Assembly (NCBI RefSeq): GCF_012927105.1
Contig: NZ_JABBFV010000009.1
Span: 124,001-188,000 of the forward strand
Source: Sphingobium psychrophilum
GTDB taxonomy: Bacteria; Pseudomonadota; Alphaproteobacteria; Sphingomonadales; Sphingomonadaceae
Length of the DNA: 64,000 bases
Direction of reading: 5' to 3'
A program made the position numbers and the translations under genes. Below the pieces are notes generated by a model, which was not told the DNA's origin, searched no databases, and saw nothing but the letters and a program-made list of their open reading frames with translations. This document shows, in pieces, positions 45,990 through 56,161 of this stretch; positions within the stretch are counted from its first letter, which is position 1; the number at the start of each line of letters is the position of its first letter.

Positions 45990-46472
45990 ATGACCATTTC
46001 CAAGGGCGATCGCCTTCCCAGCACTACCTTCACCCAGATGACCGAAAACGGGCCCGAAGCCGTATCATCGGCCGATTATTTCGCCGGCAAGACCGTCGCG
46101 ATCTTTTCCGTGCCCGGCGCCTTCACCCCGACCTGCTCGGCCAAGCATCTGCCCGGCTTCATCGACAAGAGTGAAGCGCTGAAAGCCAAGGGCGTGGACG
46201 AAATCGCCTGCACCGCGGTCAATGACGCCTTCGTCATGGGCGCCTGGGGCAAGTCGGCCGGCGCGGAGGGCAAGGTCACCATGCTCGCCGACGGCAATGG
46301 CGATTTCGCGCAGGCCGTGGGCCTGACCATGGACGGCAGCAAATTTGGCCTGGGCCAGCGCGGCCAGCGTTTCTCGATGATCGTGAAGGATGGCGTCGTT
46401 TCGGAACTCAACGTCGAAGCACCGGGCGACTTCAAGCTGTCGTCGGCCGAACATATGCTCGAACAGCTCTGA
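45990..46472 (+). CDS. Peroxiredoxin, Prx5-like
   Basis: 160 residues, cytosolic peroxide reductase of the AhpC/TSA superfamily, Prx5 type. The peroxidatic Cys is in VPGAFTPTCSAKHLPG near residue 49. AGGAGA precedes ATG 45990. It is divergent from yqgE. Confidence 0.93.
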   Translation: MTISKGDRLPSTTFTQMTENGPEAVSSADYFAGKTVAIFSVPGAFTPTCSAKHLPGFIDKSEALKAKGVDEIACTAVNDAFVMGAWGKSAGAEGKVTMLADGNGDFAQAVGLTMDGSKFGLGQRGQRFSMIVKDGVVSELNVEAPGDFKLSSAEHMLEQL

Positions 46473-46565
46473 TTTTTCAGCCGGATGGGCGGACGACTTA
46501 AAATCCGCCGCCCATCCTGCACGCTGCGTCTTCCTTCCGTCATGCAAAGACGGTAACAGGGGGCG

Positions 46566-48020
46566 ATGACACAAAGCATCGGCAGCGCAACGGTCACGCA
46601 ACTTGACCGCATTTACCAGACATCCATCGAAAATCTGCGCGAGGCCATGCGGGCCTATGCCCGCGACGGCAGCGTCCCCCCGGCGACCGCGAAGGCCGAC
46701 CGGCGCTATTGCTATCCCGAATTGCGCATCACCTATCATGGTGACAGCGACGCGCCGCCGCCGGGCCGCTCTTTCGCCCGCCTGTCAAAGCCTGGCCGCT
46801 ACGCCACCACGGTCACCCGGCCCGCCATGTTCGCCGATTATCTGGCCGAACAGATTGATTTGCTCGTCCGCGACTATGGCGTGGACGTGGAAGCGGGCTT
46901 AAGCGAACAGCAGATCCCCTTCCCCTATGTGCTCGACGGGCTGGACATGAGCGCGCTCGACGGCACCCCGCCGACCGAACTGGCGCGCTATTTCCCCGCG
47001 ACCGAACTGGCGGAAATCGGGGACGAGATCGCCGATGGCCTCTTCACGCCCGATGCCGACGGCGACCGGCCGCTTGCCTTGTTCGACGGGCTGCGCACCG
47101 ACTTTTCGCTGGCGCGCCTCAAACATTATACCGGCACCCCGGCCGAGCATGTGCAGCGCTACATATTGTTCACCAACTATCACCGCTATGTCGATGAATT
47201 TGTGGCCTGGGCCTGTGACGAATTGCAGCGGGAGGGCAGCCGCTACACCGCCCTGTCGGGGGCTGGCGGCGTCTATGTGACACCCGAAACTGCCGACCCC
47301 GCGCGGATGATCGCCGACAGCGCCTGGCGTCGACATCAGATGCCGGCCTATCATCTGATCGCGCCCGACCGCAGCGGTATCACCCTCGTCAATATCGGCG
47401 TCGGCCCGTCCAACGCGAAGACGATCTGCGACCATCTGGCCGTCGTGCGTCCCGAAGCCTGGCTGATGATCGGCCATTGCGGCGGCCTGCGCCCCAGCCA
47501 GAGGATCGGCGACTATGTGCTGGCCCACGCCTATCTGCGCGACGATCATGTGCTGGACGAAATGCTACCGCCGGAAATTCCGGTGCCGGCCATCGCTGAA
47601 GTGCAGGTCGCGATGGCGCAGGCGGCCGAGGCCGTGCTGGGCCACAGCGACCCGGAGGATTTCAAGCGCCGCCTGCGCACCGGCACCGTCGTCACGACCG
47701 ACGATCGCAACTGGGAATTGCGCTATTCCAGCTCCGCCCTGCGCTTCAGCCTGTCGCGCGCGGTCGGCATCGATATGGAATCGGCCACCATCGCGGCGCA
47801 GGGCTATCGCTTCCGCGTCCCCTACGGCACCCTGCTTTGCGTATCCGACAAGCCGATCCATGGCGAACTCAAGCTGCCGGGCCAGGCCAATCGTTTCTAT
47901 GAGGAAGCCATCGCCAGCCATTTGCGCGTGGGCATCATGACCTGCGAACTGCTGCGTGAGGAAGGGGCCAAGCTGCACAGCCGCAAGCTGCGCGCCTTCA
48001 ACGAGCCGCCCTTCCGCTAA
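46566..48020 (+). CDS. amn: AMP nucleosidase
   Basis: Cleaves AMP to adenine and ribose-5-phosphate, a purine-balance step. 484 residues: N-terminal regulatory domain (DRIYQTSIENLREAMRAYA) and a C-terminal nucleoside-phosphorylase-like domain with MIGHCGGLRPSQRIGDYVLA and AVGIDMESATIAAQGYRFR. Follows the peroxiredoxin gene after 93 nt. Confidence 0.95.
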   Translation: MTQSIGSATVTQLDRIYQTSIENLREAMRAYARDGSVPPATAKADRRYCYPELRITYHGDSDAPPPGRSFARLSKPGRYATTVTRPAMFADYLAEQIDLLVRDYGVDVEAGLSEQQIPFPYVLDGLDMSALDGTPPTELARYFPATELAEIGDEIADGLFTPDADGDRPLALFDGLRTDFSLARLKHYTGTPAEHVQRYILFTNYHRYVDEFVAWACDELQREGSRYTALSGAGGVYVTPETADPARMIADSAWRRHQMPAYHLIAPDRSGITLVNIGVGPSNAKTICDHLAVVRPEAWLMIGHCGGLRPSQRIGDYVLAHAYLRDDHVLDEMLPPEIPVPAIAEVQVAMAQAAEAVLGHSDPEDFKRRLRTGTVVTTDDRNWELRYSSSALRFSLSRAVGIDMESATIAAQGYRFRVPYGTLLCVSDKPIHGELKLPGQANRFYEEAIASHLRVGIMTCELLREEGAKLHSRKLRAFNEPPFR

Positions 48021-48070
48021 GCCCATGGCCGCCCTCGGAACGGATCTCGGACGTTCGCGGGAGCGCCCGG

Positions 48071-49219
48071 CTAAGCCGCTTCCTGCCAGATGCTGATGCG
48101 GTCCTTGCCGTCCTTCTTGGCGGCATAGAGGGCCGCGTCCGCGCGCGCGACCATATCCTCCAACTGCGCGTCGGCGGCGACCAGTTCGGCTACGCCGAAA
48201 CTGGCGCGCAGCCAGACGTCGGGAAAGCCCGGCAGCGCAAGATGGCCCACTTCCACGCGCACCCGCTCCATCACCTCGGCGGCGGCGGCAGCGCTGGTGT
48301 TCATCAGCAGCAGGCCGAATTCGTCGCCGCCCATCCGTCCTACCACATCGCCGCGGCGCACCGCGCTGGTCAGCAACTGGGCGAACCCCTTGAGCGCCTG
48401 ATCACCCGCAATATGGCCATGGCCATCATTCAGCGCCTTGAACCCGTCTAGGTCGCACACGACCAGCGCCAGCGGCATGCCGTGCCGTCGGGCCAGCGCC
48501 ATCGCCTGGCCCGCCGCCTCGTCCAGTCCCCGGCGATTGAGCACCTGGGTCAGCGGATCGTGGCGCATCTGCGTGCGCAACTGCTGAGCCAGGTCGCCCG
48601 CGACCACCAGCACCGCCGTCACCGCGGTCGCCACATAGATGGTCGGCATGAAGATGCTGAAGATCAGGCGGTAGAGATCTTTCCCGATTTCAGGACCGCG
48701 AATCAGCATGGCCGATCCCGCCAGCGCGAACTGGACGATGACGAAGGCCAGCAGCGCAAGAAAGAACACCAGCTCCGGCGGCGTGAACGACCGGCCCTTG
48801 GGCCATAGTGACGCGGCGCTCACCGCCAACAGTCCGCCGACATAGGTTGGAATGATTAGGCCCTGCATGATCTGGCTGCCTACCGGGCCGATGGCGAAGG
48901 CCATGGCCAGTATCACCAGCATGGCGGGGACCACGAACCATGCCAGCCGCAACGGTTTGCCAGATCGCTCGCGGATACCGATGGCGAGCAAAGACCCGCT
49001 GATGATCAATCCCACGCCGGTTACGATGAACCAGCCCGGACTTTTCAGAAAAAAGCCGCAGGCATTGGCCGTCCATTGCACCATGCCCATGGCATAGGAT
49101 GCGGTCCATGTCAGGACATGCCTTTGCCGTCCGAAATGCAGCCATGCCACAGTCAGCGCGACGGTCATGACGGCGGCGGTGCCGAACAATAGGGAAAGGA
49201 GAATGGCTGGCGCGTTCAT
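48071..49219 (-). CDS. Membrane diguanylate cyclase
   Basis: 382 residues. Seven or so hydrophobic segments in the first ~210 residues, then a GGDEF domain with RRGDVVGRMGGDEFGLLL intact, so c-di-GMP synthesis is likely. The RxxD product-inhibition motif is not obvious. Start ATG 49219. The PilZ protein at 24517 is a possible downstream receptor. Confidence 0.92.
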   Translation of the reverse strand: MNAPAILLSLLFGTAAVMTVALTVAWLHFGRQRHVLTWTASYAMGMVQWTANACGFFLKSPGWFIVTGVGLIISGSLLAIGIRERSGKPLRLAWFVVPAMLVILAMAFAIGPVGSQIMQGLIIPTYVGGLLAVSAASLWPKGRSFTPPELVFFLALLAFVIVQFALAGSAMLIRGPEIGKDLYRLIFSIFMPTIYVATAVTAVLVVAGDLAQQLRTQMRHDPLTQVLNRRGLDEAAGQAMALARRHGMPLALVVCDLDGFKALNDGHGHIAGDQALKGFAQLLTSAVRRGDVVGRMGGDEFGLLLMNTSAAAAAEVMERVRVEVGHLALPGFPDVWLRASFGVAELVAADAQLEDMVARADAALYAAKKDGKDRISIWQEAA

Positions 49220-49250
49220 GCGCCAGCCATTTACCAAGATTTACTCCGGC

Positions 49251-51074
49251 TTACCAGCCGCAAGTCTTGCCTTTATTTTGCGTAATCAACCACTTCTGCA
49301 ATGGCGCGAAATAATTGACCAACGCCTTGCCTGACATTTCACGGCTGCCGGTAAAGGCCTGGAGCGCATCGGGCCAGGGCTTTGACGCGCCCATCTGCAA
49401 CATCGCGTCAAGTTTCGCGCCTACAGCCTTGTTTCCATAGAAAGAACAACGATGGAGCGGCCCTTTCCAGCCCGCCTGCTTGCACGCTGCTTCATAGAAT
49501 TGGAACTGTAGCACCCGCGCCAGGAAGTAACGGGTGTAGGGCGTATTCCCCGGAATATGATATTTGCCACCGGCGTCGAACTTCGTCTCGTCGCGGGACA
49601 CGGGCGGAACGATGCCCTGATATTGCAGGCGCAGGTCGGTCCAGCTCTTTTCATACTGGCTCTGCGGAATCGACCCGTCGAACACGCCCCAGCGCCATTT
49701 GTCGATCAGCAGGCCGAACGGCAGGAACGCGACCTTGTCCATCGCCTGGCGCAGCAGCAGGCCTGTATCCTTGTCAGCGCCCGGCACCTTGGCGGGGTCG
49801 AGCAGGCCGATCTTCACCAGATAGTCGGGCGTGATCGACAGCGCCACGAAATCGCCGATCGCTTCATGGAAGCCGTCATTGGCGCCATCCAGATAGAGCG
49901 GCTTTTGCGCCTGATAGGCGCGCTGGTAATAATTATGGCCCAGTTCATGATGGATGGTGACGAAATCGTCGCCATTCACCTTCGTACACATCTTGATGCG
50001 GATATCGTTCTTGTTGTCCAGATCCCACGCCGATGCATGGCAAATCACCTCGCGGTCGCGCGGCTTGGTGATCTGCGAACGGTCCCAGAAGCTTTGCGGC
50101 AGAGACTCGAAACCGAGCGAACTGTAGAAGCCCTCTCCCGTTTTCACCATCTTCACCGGGTCATAGCCCTTGGCCTTGAGCAGATCCGTGGTGTCGAAGC
50201 CCAGATCGCCCGCCCCCGCCGGCGCGACGATGTCATAAATATTGCCCCATTCCTGCGCCCACATATTCCCCAGCAGGTCGGCGCGGATCGGGCCACTCTT
50301 GGGCTGCACCGCATCGCCATATTTCTCATTGAGCTTGGTGCGGGTATAGCAATGGAGATCGTCATAGAGCGGCTTGACCTCCGCCCAGATCTTGTCGGTC
50401 AGCTTGGCGAAATCGTCGGCCGGCATGTCATATTTGGACCGCCACATCGCGCCCGTGTCGGCAAAGCCCAGTTCCTTGGCCCCGGCATTGGCGATGCCGA
50501 CCAGCTTGGCATAGTCGGCCCGCATCGGCGCGCCGACATTGTCATGCCAGCTGACCCACATTTCCTTCAGTTCTTCGGGGTTGCGGTTCTCCCCCATCTG
50601 CTCCTCGATGTCGCTGCCGTTTATCGGCTGGCCCTTCAACGTGCCCTTGCCCTTGCCATAGGCGGATTGGAGCTTGGTCGCGAGGTCGTTCAGTTCCTCG
50701 GCGGCGCCCGGCGTCGTGGGCGCGGGCAGCGTCAGCGCGGTGCGCAGCAGCGTCAGCCGCCGCTTAGTCTCTTCGCTCAGCCCCGGCGCGGTCGCGAACT
50801 TCGCGGCCGCCAGCGCATAATCGACCCGCTGCTTGGTGTCGATCGCGCCGAAATAGGACGCCATCGCGTCGGTATCGTCGGTGATATAGGTTGCGTTGAT
50901 CCACGCCGCGCGCCCGCTGACGATAGACTGGTCGAACAGGGTCTTCTCAGCTTGGGCCAGGAAGGCGTCCGCTTCAGCCGCGGTCGGCGCGGCAGCGGCA
51001 GGTGCCTGCTGCGCCATCACCGGCAAAACAACGAGGGCAGCCGCAAGCGCGGCCATCGATATAGCGATTTTCAT
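49251..51074 (-). CDS. M2 family metallopeptidase (ACE-like peptidyl-dipeptidase)
   Basis: 607 residues with a signal peptide (MKIAISMAALAAALVVLPVMA). Zinc motif HHELGH in TIHHELGHNYYQRAY and a downstream ANDGFHEAIGDF glutamate block match the angiotensin-converting-enzyme family. Periplasmic or secreted removal of C-terminal dipeptides. ATG 51074; longer starts upstream would precede the signal peptide. Confidence 0.94.
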   Translation of the reverse strand: MKIAISMAALAAALVVLPVMAQQAPAAAAPTAAEADAFLAQAEKTLFDQSIVSGRAAWINATYITDDTDAMASYFGAIDTKQRVDYALAAAKFATAPGLSEETKRRLTLLRTALTLPAPTTPGAAEELNDLATKLQSAYGKGKGTLKGQPINGSDIEEQMGENRNPEELKEMWVSWHDNVGAPMRADYAKLVGIANAGAKELGFADTGAMWRSKYDMPADDFAKLTDKIWAEVKPLYDDLHCYTRTKLNEKYGDAVQPKSGPIRADLLGNMWAQEWGNIYDIVAPAGAGDLGFDTTDLLKAKGYDPVKMVKTGEGFYSSLGFESLPQSFWDRSQITKPRDREVICHASAWDLDNKNDIRIKMCTKVNGDDFVTIHHELGHNYYQRAYQAQKPLYLDGANDGFHEAIGDFVALSITPDYLVKIGLLDPAKVPGADKDTGLLLRQAMDKVAFLPFGLLIDKWRWGVFDGSIPQSQYEKSWTDLRLQYQGIVPPVSRDETKFDAGGKYHIPGNTPYTRYFLARVLQFQFYEAACKQAGWKGPLHRCSFYGNKAVGAKLDAMLQMGASKPWPDALQAFTGSREMSGKALVNYFAPLQKWLITQNKGKTCGW

Positions 51075-51127
51075 GGATATCCCCTGATCGGTTATGACGG
51101 GGAAGGTGGCTTGCCGCGCCGATACAG

Positions 51128-51901
51128 TCAAGCCGTCAGGAAATCGATCATCGCCTGCCCCAACTCCTTGCGGGTCACGGCGTTCATATGATTGCCTGGC
51201 ACCTCGACATAGCGCCCATCGGGCAGCACTTCGGCCAGTTCCTGCGCCACGCCATTATCGCGATCATCCGCGCCGCAGATCACCACGGTCGGCTGCGGGA
51301 ATCCGGCGATCGTCGCCTCGTCGGTATCGACGAAGGTGTTCAGGATATGGAGTAGCGCCACCGGATCGCCCTTGGTGGTCTTCAGGAACGCCTCTGTCAT
51401 CCATTGCGACGTGCCGCGCTCGAACGTGCCAAGGTTGGTCAGGACGTTGCGGTAATAGCCGCCATTGTCGAGCGTGCTGACAAGGCCGCGCAACCCCATC
51501 CCCGCCAAAATCACGCGACGTGGGCTGGCACCACGCGCCAGCATCCGCACCGTCGTCCGTGCGCCCAGCGAATAGCCCCCCAGATCATAATCGGTCAGCC
51601 CCAGCTGGGCGATCAGCCCCAGATTGTCGTCGGTCAGCGCATCGGCTGGATAGGCGGCGGGATCATGCGGCTTGGCGCTTTCGCCATGGCCGCGCAGGTC
51701 CGGCAGGATCAGTCGAAATCCCGCCTCCACCAGCTTTGCGGCATGGCCGTAGCGAATCCAGTTGGTAAAGGCGTTGGAGAAATAGCCATGGATCAGCACC
51801 AGGTCGCGGGTGCCAGCTGTCTTGGGCCCGACCATATGCACCGCAATCGGCAATCCGTCGAAACCCTTAATCTCATGGCGTTCGATCGGCAGGTCGGTCA
51901 T
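51128..51901 (-). CDS. Alpha/beta hydrolase
   Basis: 257 residues. Oxyanion region VLIHGYFSNAFTN, nucleophile elbow GYSLGA, acid in VVICGADDRD and His in VPGNHMNAV. Cytosolic esterase-like; substrate unknown. Confidence 0.9.
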   Translation of the reverse strand: MTDLPIERHEIKGFDGLPIAVHMVGPKTAGTRDLVLIHGYFSNAFTNWIRYGHAAKLVEAGFRLILPDLRGHGESAKPHDPAAYPADALTDDNLGLIAQLGLTDYDLGGYSLGARTTVRMLARGASPRRVILAGMGLRGLVSTLDNGGYYRNVLTNLGTFERGTSQWMTEAFLKTTKGDPVALLHILNTFVDTDEATIAGFPQPTVVICGADDRDNGVAQELAEVLPDGRYVEVPGNHMNAVTRKELGQAMIDFLTA

Positions 51902-51944
51902 CGGGGCATTTCCTCTTGGGCTTGGATGCCTTGCCGATATGGCG

Positions 51945-52583
51945 TCAGGCGCGACGGCGCAAGAGCGGGATCAGCGCCAAAGTACTGCCGACCTGCGCGG
52001 CGGCCATGTCCTTCTGCGCGTCCCAGACGTCACCCTGCTGACCGTTATAATAGTCAGCCGTCTCACCCGCCGCCAAGATGGTGAGCAGCCATTCGAAAAT
52101 CTCGTAAACCGCGCTGCCCAGGCCGATGGCGGCAAAGGCGAAGGTCATGCTCCAGCGCATTGGCAATCCGCCATGACGCCCAGCCACCTCCGCGATCGGC
52201 GCGGTCAGTAATGCGCCGAAGCCGAAATGCACCAGCCGGTCATAGCCGTTGCGCTCGGTGCCAAAGAGGCTGGAGATATCGTGCCCGCTCAGCGCCCGCG
52301 CCCAGTCGTCATAGGGCACATAGCTATAGATCCAGCGCGCGCCCAAAGTGTGCAGCAGCAGGAAGAGCCAGATACAGGCGACCGAAGATGTGGAAAGCGG
52401 CCAGCGGCGCAACAGCCAGGGCGTAGCCAGGATCAACGCGATCGTCGGTCCATGTTGGAGCGGGGCGAGGTCGGGATAGGGTTGCGCGATATTGGCAAGG
52501 CCAACGGCGCAGAGCAGCGCGACGATCATCCGGCGCTGCGCGATCGGAAGAGCCTTCCACATCGCAGCAGCGCCGGCAATCAT
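51945..52583 (-). CDS. DUF2238 (YjdF-like) membrane protein
   Basis: 212 residues with about six hydrophobic segments. The blocks NGYDRLVHFGFGALL and YYNGQQGDVWDAQKDMAAAQVGS are characteristic of the DUF2238 family, whose function is unknown. It lies 8 nt upstream of nothing else on its strand but 9 nt after asd, suggesting co-transcription with asd. Confidence 0.85.
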   Translation of the reverse strand: MIAGAAAMWKALPIAQRRMIVALLCAVGLANIAQPYPDLAPLQHGPTIALILATPWLLRRWPLSTSSVACIWLFLLLHTLGARWIYSYVPYDDWARALSGHDISSLFGTERNGYDRLVHFGFGALLTAPIAEVAGRHGGLPMRWSMTFAFAAIGLGSAVYEIFEWLLTILAAGETADYYNGQQGDVWDAQKDMAAAQVGSTLALIPLLRRRA

Positions 52584-52591
52584 GACAGGCG

Positions 52592-53617
52592 TCAGCCCTT
52601 CTTGAGGTGGCGACGGCCGAGCAATTCGGCGATCTGCACCGCGTTCAGCGCCGCGCCCTTGCGCAGGTTATCGCTGACGCACCACAGGTTGATGCCGTTC
52701 TCGATCGTGGAATCCTCACGCACGCGGCTGATGAAGGTGGCGAAATCGCCGACGCATTCGATCGGCGTGATATATCCGCCATCCTCGCGCTTATCGACCA
52801 GCATGATGCCCGGCGCTTCGCGCAATATGTCCTGCGCTTCCTTGGCCGAAATCTCATTCTCGAACTCGATGTTGATCGATTCGCTATGGCCGACGAACAC
52901 CGGCACGCGCACGCAGGTCGCGGTGACCTTCACCTTGGGATCAAGGATCTTCTTGGTTTCCGCGACCATCTTCCATTCTTCCTTGGTCGACCCATCGTCC
53001 AGAAAAACGTCGATATGCGGGATCACGTTGAAGGCGATCTGCTTGGTGAACGTCTTGGGTTCGGCCGGATCGCCAACGAAGATGTTGCGGCTCTGCTCGA
53101 ACAGTTCGTCCATGCCCGCCTTGCCCGCGCCGGACACCGACTGGTAGGTGGACACCACCACGCGCTTGATCTTGGCGAAATCGTGCAGCGGCTTCAACGC
53201 CACGACCATTTGCGCTGTCGAGCAGTTGGGGTTGGCGATGATGTTCTTCTTTTTATAGCCGTCGATCGCGTCCGGGTTCACTTCGGGCACGATCAAGGGC
53301 ACGTCCGGGTCCATGCGATAGAGCGAGCTGTTGTCGATCACGACGCAGCCGGCCGCCGCCGCCTTGGGCGCATAAATCGCCGTCGGGCCGCTACCCGCAG
53401 CGAACAGAGCGATGTCCCATCCGGTGAAGTCGAAATGCTCGATATTCTGGCATTTCATGGTCTTGCCGCTATCACCGAAATCGATGGTCAGCCCCTGCGA
53501 CCGCGACGACGCGACCGCCGCAATCTCGTCAATAGGGAACTCGCGCTCGGCGAGAATGGTCAGCATCTCGCGGCCCACATTCCCCGTGGCTCCGACGACG
53601 ACGACCCTATAACCCAT
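52592..53617 (-). CDS. asd: Aspartate-semialdehyde dehydrogenase
   Basis: Second step of the aspartate family pathway (Lys, Met, Thr, DAP). 341 residues: N-terminal NADP-binding VVGATGNVGREML, catalytic Cys in NPNCSTAQMV, and HSESINIEFE. ATG 53617. Supplies diaminopimelate for peptidoglycan. Confidence 0.97.
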   Translation of the reverse strand: MGYRVVVVGATGNVGREMLTILAEREFPIDEIAAVASSRSQGLTIDFGDSGKTMKCQNIEHFDFTGWDIALFAAGSGPTAIYAPKAAAAGCVVIDNSSLYRMDPDVPLIVPEVNPDAIDGYKKKNIIANPNCSTAQMVVALKPLHDFAKIKRVVVSTYQSVSGAGKAGMDELFEQSRNIFVGDPAEPKTFTKQIAFNVIPHIDVFLDDGSTKEEWKMVAETKKILDPKVKVTATCVRVPVFVGHSESINIEFENEISAKEAQDILREAPGIMLVDKREDGGYITPIECVGDFATFISRVREDSTIENGINLWCVSDNLRKGAALNAVQIAELLGRRHLKKG

Positions 53618-53729
53618 GACAAAAGACTCCAGTTCAACGCAGGATTGCGGAGTGCGCGCCATAGCGATGTGGCTACAATTGTCCAGAAAGAAGGGCTTGC
53701 CTGCCGCAAAACCCTCCTCCAGCGTAATT

Positions 53730-55955
53730 TTATTTCGAAGCCACGTCCGCCCCTCCCGCATGTTCGGCCAGAAAATGTTCGATCGTCTTCCACAGGTGGA
53801 CGCTGACGCCCGGCCCGCCGACGCGATGGGTCTGGCCCGGATAGGCCATCATCTCGAACGGCACCGCCGCGCCCTGCATCTTGGCCATCAGCGCGGTTGC
53901 ATTGTCGAACACCACATTGTCGTCGGACATGCCGTGGATCAGCAACAGCGGATCAACGATCTTCACCGCGTCATCCACCGCGCCCGACGCCGGATAGGCG
54001 CTGGCCTTGTCCTGCGGCTGACCCAGATAGCGTTCGGTATAATGGGTGTCGTAGAGCTGCCATTTGGTCACCGGCGCCCCCGCGACCGCCGCTGCGAAAA
54101 CTCCTGGCGCCTTCTCCAGCAGCTTGACCGACATATAGCCGCCATAGGACCAGCCATAGGTCGCGATAAGCTTGGGATCGACAAACGGCTGGGCTTTCAA
54201 CCACGCCACCCCCTTCAACTGGTCATCGACCTCCACCGTGCCCATGGCGCGATACAGATGATCCTCGAACGCCTTGCCGCGATCGGGCGTGCCGCGATTG
54301 TCGATCGCAAATACGATCCAGCCGCGATCCACCAGATATTGGTTCAGCGCACCGCTCCATGTGTTGGTCACCTGCCGCCCGCCGCCCGGACCGCTATAAT
54401 GGATCATGAAGACGGGGTAGCCCTTTCCCTGCTCCATCTTGGGCGTCATGATCTTGGTATAGAGCGTCGTCCCATCCGCCGCCTTCACCGTGCCGAAGCG
54501 CGTCTGCACATGGCCCGCGACATAGGGCGCATAGGGGTGGTTGCCCGTCAGCGCATTTTCCGACAGCCATTGCAACTGCTTGCCGCCGCTGTCGGCCAGA
54601 TAGACCTGCTTGGGCTGGTCGCTATTCTGGCGCGTCACCACGACCCGGCTCGCCGCGCCGTCCATCACCGCATCGTTCCACCAGCCCTTCGCCGTCAGCG
54701 CCCGCGCCTGCCCAGCCTTGCCCAACGGCGCGACATATAATTGCTGTTCCAAAGGCGTTTCCCGATTGCCGGTAAAATAAACCAGACCCTTGCCCTCATC
54801 CACGCCCACGACGTCGCGCACCTCCCAGTCGCCGCTGGTCAGCGCCGTCCATTTGCCGCCGTCGATGCGATAAAGATGCCCATGGCCGCTCTTTTCCGAC
54901 CACCACAGGAAACTGCCGTCTTTCAGCGCATGGAAATTGTTCGACAGGTTGATCCAGCTTTTCGCCGTCTCGGTCAGCGCCACCCGCGTCTTGCCCGTAG
55001 CGGGATCGACCGCCAACAGGTCGAGCCGTTTCTGATCCCGGCTCTCGCGCTGGACATAGAGCGTCCTGCCGTCCTTCGACCAATCGACGCGCGCGAGATA
55101 TATGTCCTTCTCCGCGCCCAGGTCGACCTTAACCTGGCTCGATCCATCAGGCTTCATCACGAACAGGTCGACGATCGCGTTGGGCGTGCCGGCGGCGGGA
55201 TAGCGCTGCTGATAGACTTTCGTCCCCTCCCCGCCGATGGCGGTGCGGGTGACGATGCCGACCGGGCTTTCATCGACGCGCGCGACCGCGATCAACGCAT
55301 CGTCGGGCGACCACCAATAGCCGGTGCGCCGGTCCATTTCCTCCTGCGCCACAAACTCTGCCACGCCCCAACTGACCGTATCGCTCGCCCCCTGCGTCAA
55401 CTGTCGTTCCGCCCCACCGATCGGCTGGGTGAACAGATTGCCGCCGCGCACGAAGGAGACATAGCTGCCCTTGGGACTGACCACGCCGTTCAACTCGCCA
55501 TCGGGCGTATCGGTCAGCCGCGTGACCGTCCCGTCCAGCCCGGCGAGATACAGGTCGCCATCCACCGGCACCAACAGGCTCTTGCCGTCATGTGCCCAAT
55601 CATAGCTGGTAATGCCCGTGCTTCCCGCAACGCTGCGATCGCGCTCCCGCTGCATCTTCTCCGCTTCGGAAATCTCGGCGCCGCTGCCGGTCTTCTTCGA
55701 ATCGACCAGCATCCGCTCCGCGCCCGTCTTGCTGTCGATCGCCCACAGGTCGAGCCGTTCCTTCTCGTCAGCACGGGGTTTCAGCAGCGTCACCAACGAT
55801 CCATCCGGCGACAATTTCAGCGCACGCGGCTGCGGCCCGGCCAGGTCGGGACTGGCGAACACGCGCTCCAGCGTGAGCTGTTCCTGTGCGCTGGCGGGGA
55901 CTGTGGAGAGCAGCAGCGCACCAAGGGCCGCGCCGGCTTTCAGATAGGGGGGCAT
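53730..55955 (-). CDS. S9 family dipeptidyl peptidase IV-like enzyme
   Basis: 741 residues with a signal peptide (ALGALLLSTVPASAQ). N-terminal beta-propeller of DPP4 type, including the substrate-binding Glu block WGVAEFVAQEEMDRRTGYWW, and a C-terminal hydrolase with TYGWSYGGYMSVKLL, DDNVVFDNATALM and PGQTHRV. Removes N-terminal X-Pro dipeptides in the periplasm. ATG 55955. Confidence 0.94.
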   Translation of the reverse strand: MPPYLKAGAALGALLLSTVPASAQEQLTLERVFASPDLAGPQPRALKLSPDGSLVTLLKPRADEKERLDLWAIDSKTGAERMLVDSKKTGSGAEISEAEKMQRERDRSVAGSTGITSYDWAHDGKSLLVPVDGDLYLAGLDGTVTRLTDTPDGELNGVVSPKGSYVSFVRGGNLFTQPIGGAERQLTQGASDTVSWGVAEFVAQEEMDRRTGYWWSPDDALIAVARVDESPVGIVTRTAIGGEGTKVYQQRYPAAGTPNAIVDLFVMKPDGSSQVKVDLGAEKDIYLARVDWSKDGRTLYVQRESRDQKRLDLLAVDPATGKTRVALTETAKSWINLSNNFHALKDGSFLWWSEKSGHGHLYRIDGGKWTALTSGDWEVRDVVGVDEGKGLVYFTGNRETPLEQQLYVAPLGKAGQARALTAKGWWNDAVMDGAASRVVVTRQNSDQPKQVYLADSGGKQLQWLSENALTGNHPYAPYVAGHVQTRFGTVKAADGTTLYTKIMTPKMEQGKGYPVFMIHYSGPGGGRQVTNTWSGALNQYLVDRGWIVFAIDNRGTPDRGKAFEDHLYRAMGTVEVDDQLKGVAWLKAQPFVDPKLIATYGWSYGGYMSVKLLEKAPGVFAAAVAGAPVTKWQLYDTHYTERYLGQPQDKASAYPASGAVDDAVKIVDPLLLIHGMSDDNVVFDNATALMAKMQGAAVPFEMMAYPGQTHRVGGPGVSVHLWKTIEHFLAEHAGGADVASK

Positions 55956-56069
55956 GATCGTCCTTTCCGGTCGGCGCAGACGCACCGCATGATCGCGCAG
56001 ACTTAGCGCGACGAATTAGAAAAGATCAATGCCGGGAAATTATCTGTCCTGCCATGATCGCCTGGATCA

Positions 56070-56119
56070 TGGTGGGCGCGGCAGGGATTGAACCTGCGAC
56101 CCCACCCGTGTGAAGGGTG
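56070..56119 (-). pseudogene. 3' fragment of tRNA-Val(CAC), prophage attachment site
   Basis: On the minus strand: anticodon stem-loop CACCC-TTCACAC-GGGTG, T arm GCAGG-TTCAATC-CCTGC, acceptor CGCGCCC, A and CCA. The sequence 5' of the anticodon stem is not a tRNA D arm. This fits the host 3' remnant left when an element integrates into a tRNA and supplies its own 3' part at the other end, which would lie outside the window. Confidence 0.8.
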
Positions 56120-56161
56120 ATGCGGCCTTCGCATAACTTGTTGCGGACAATACCATTTCTG

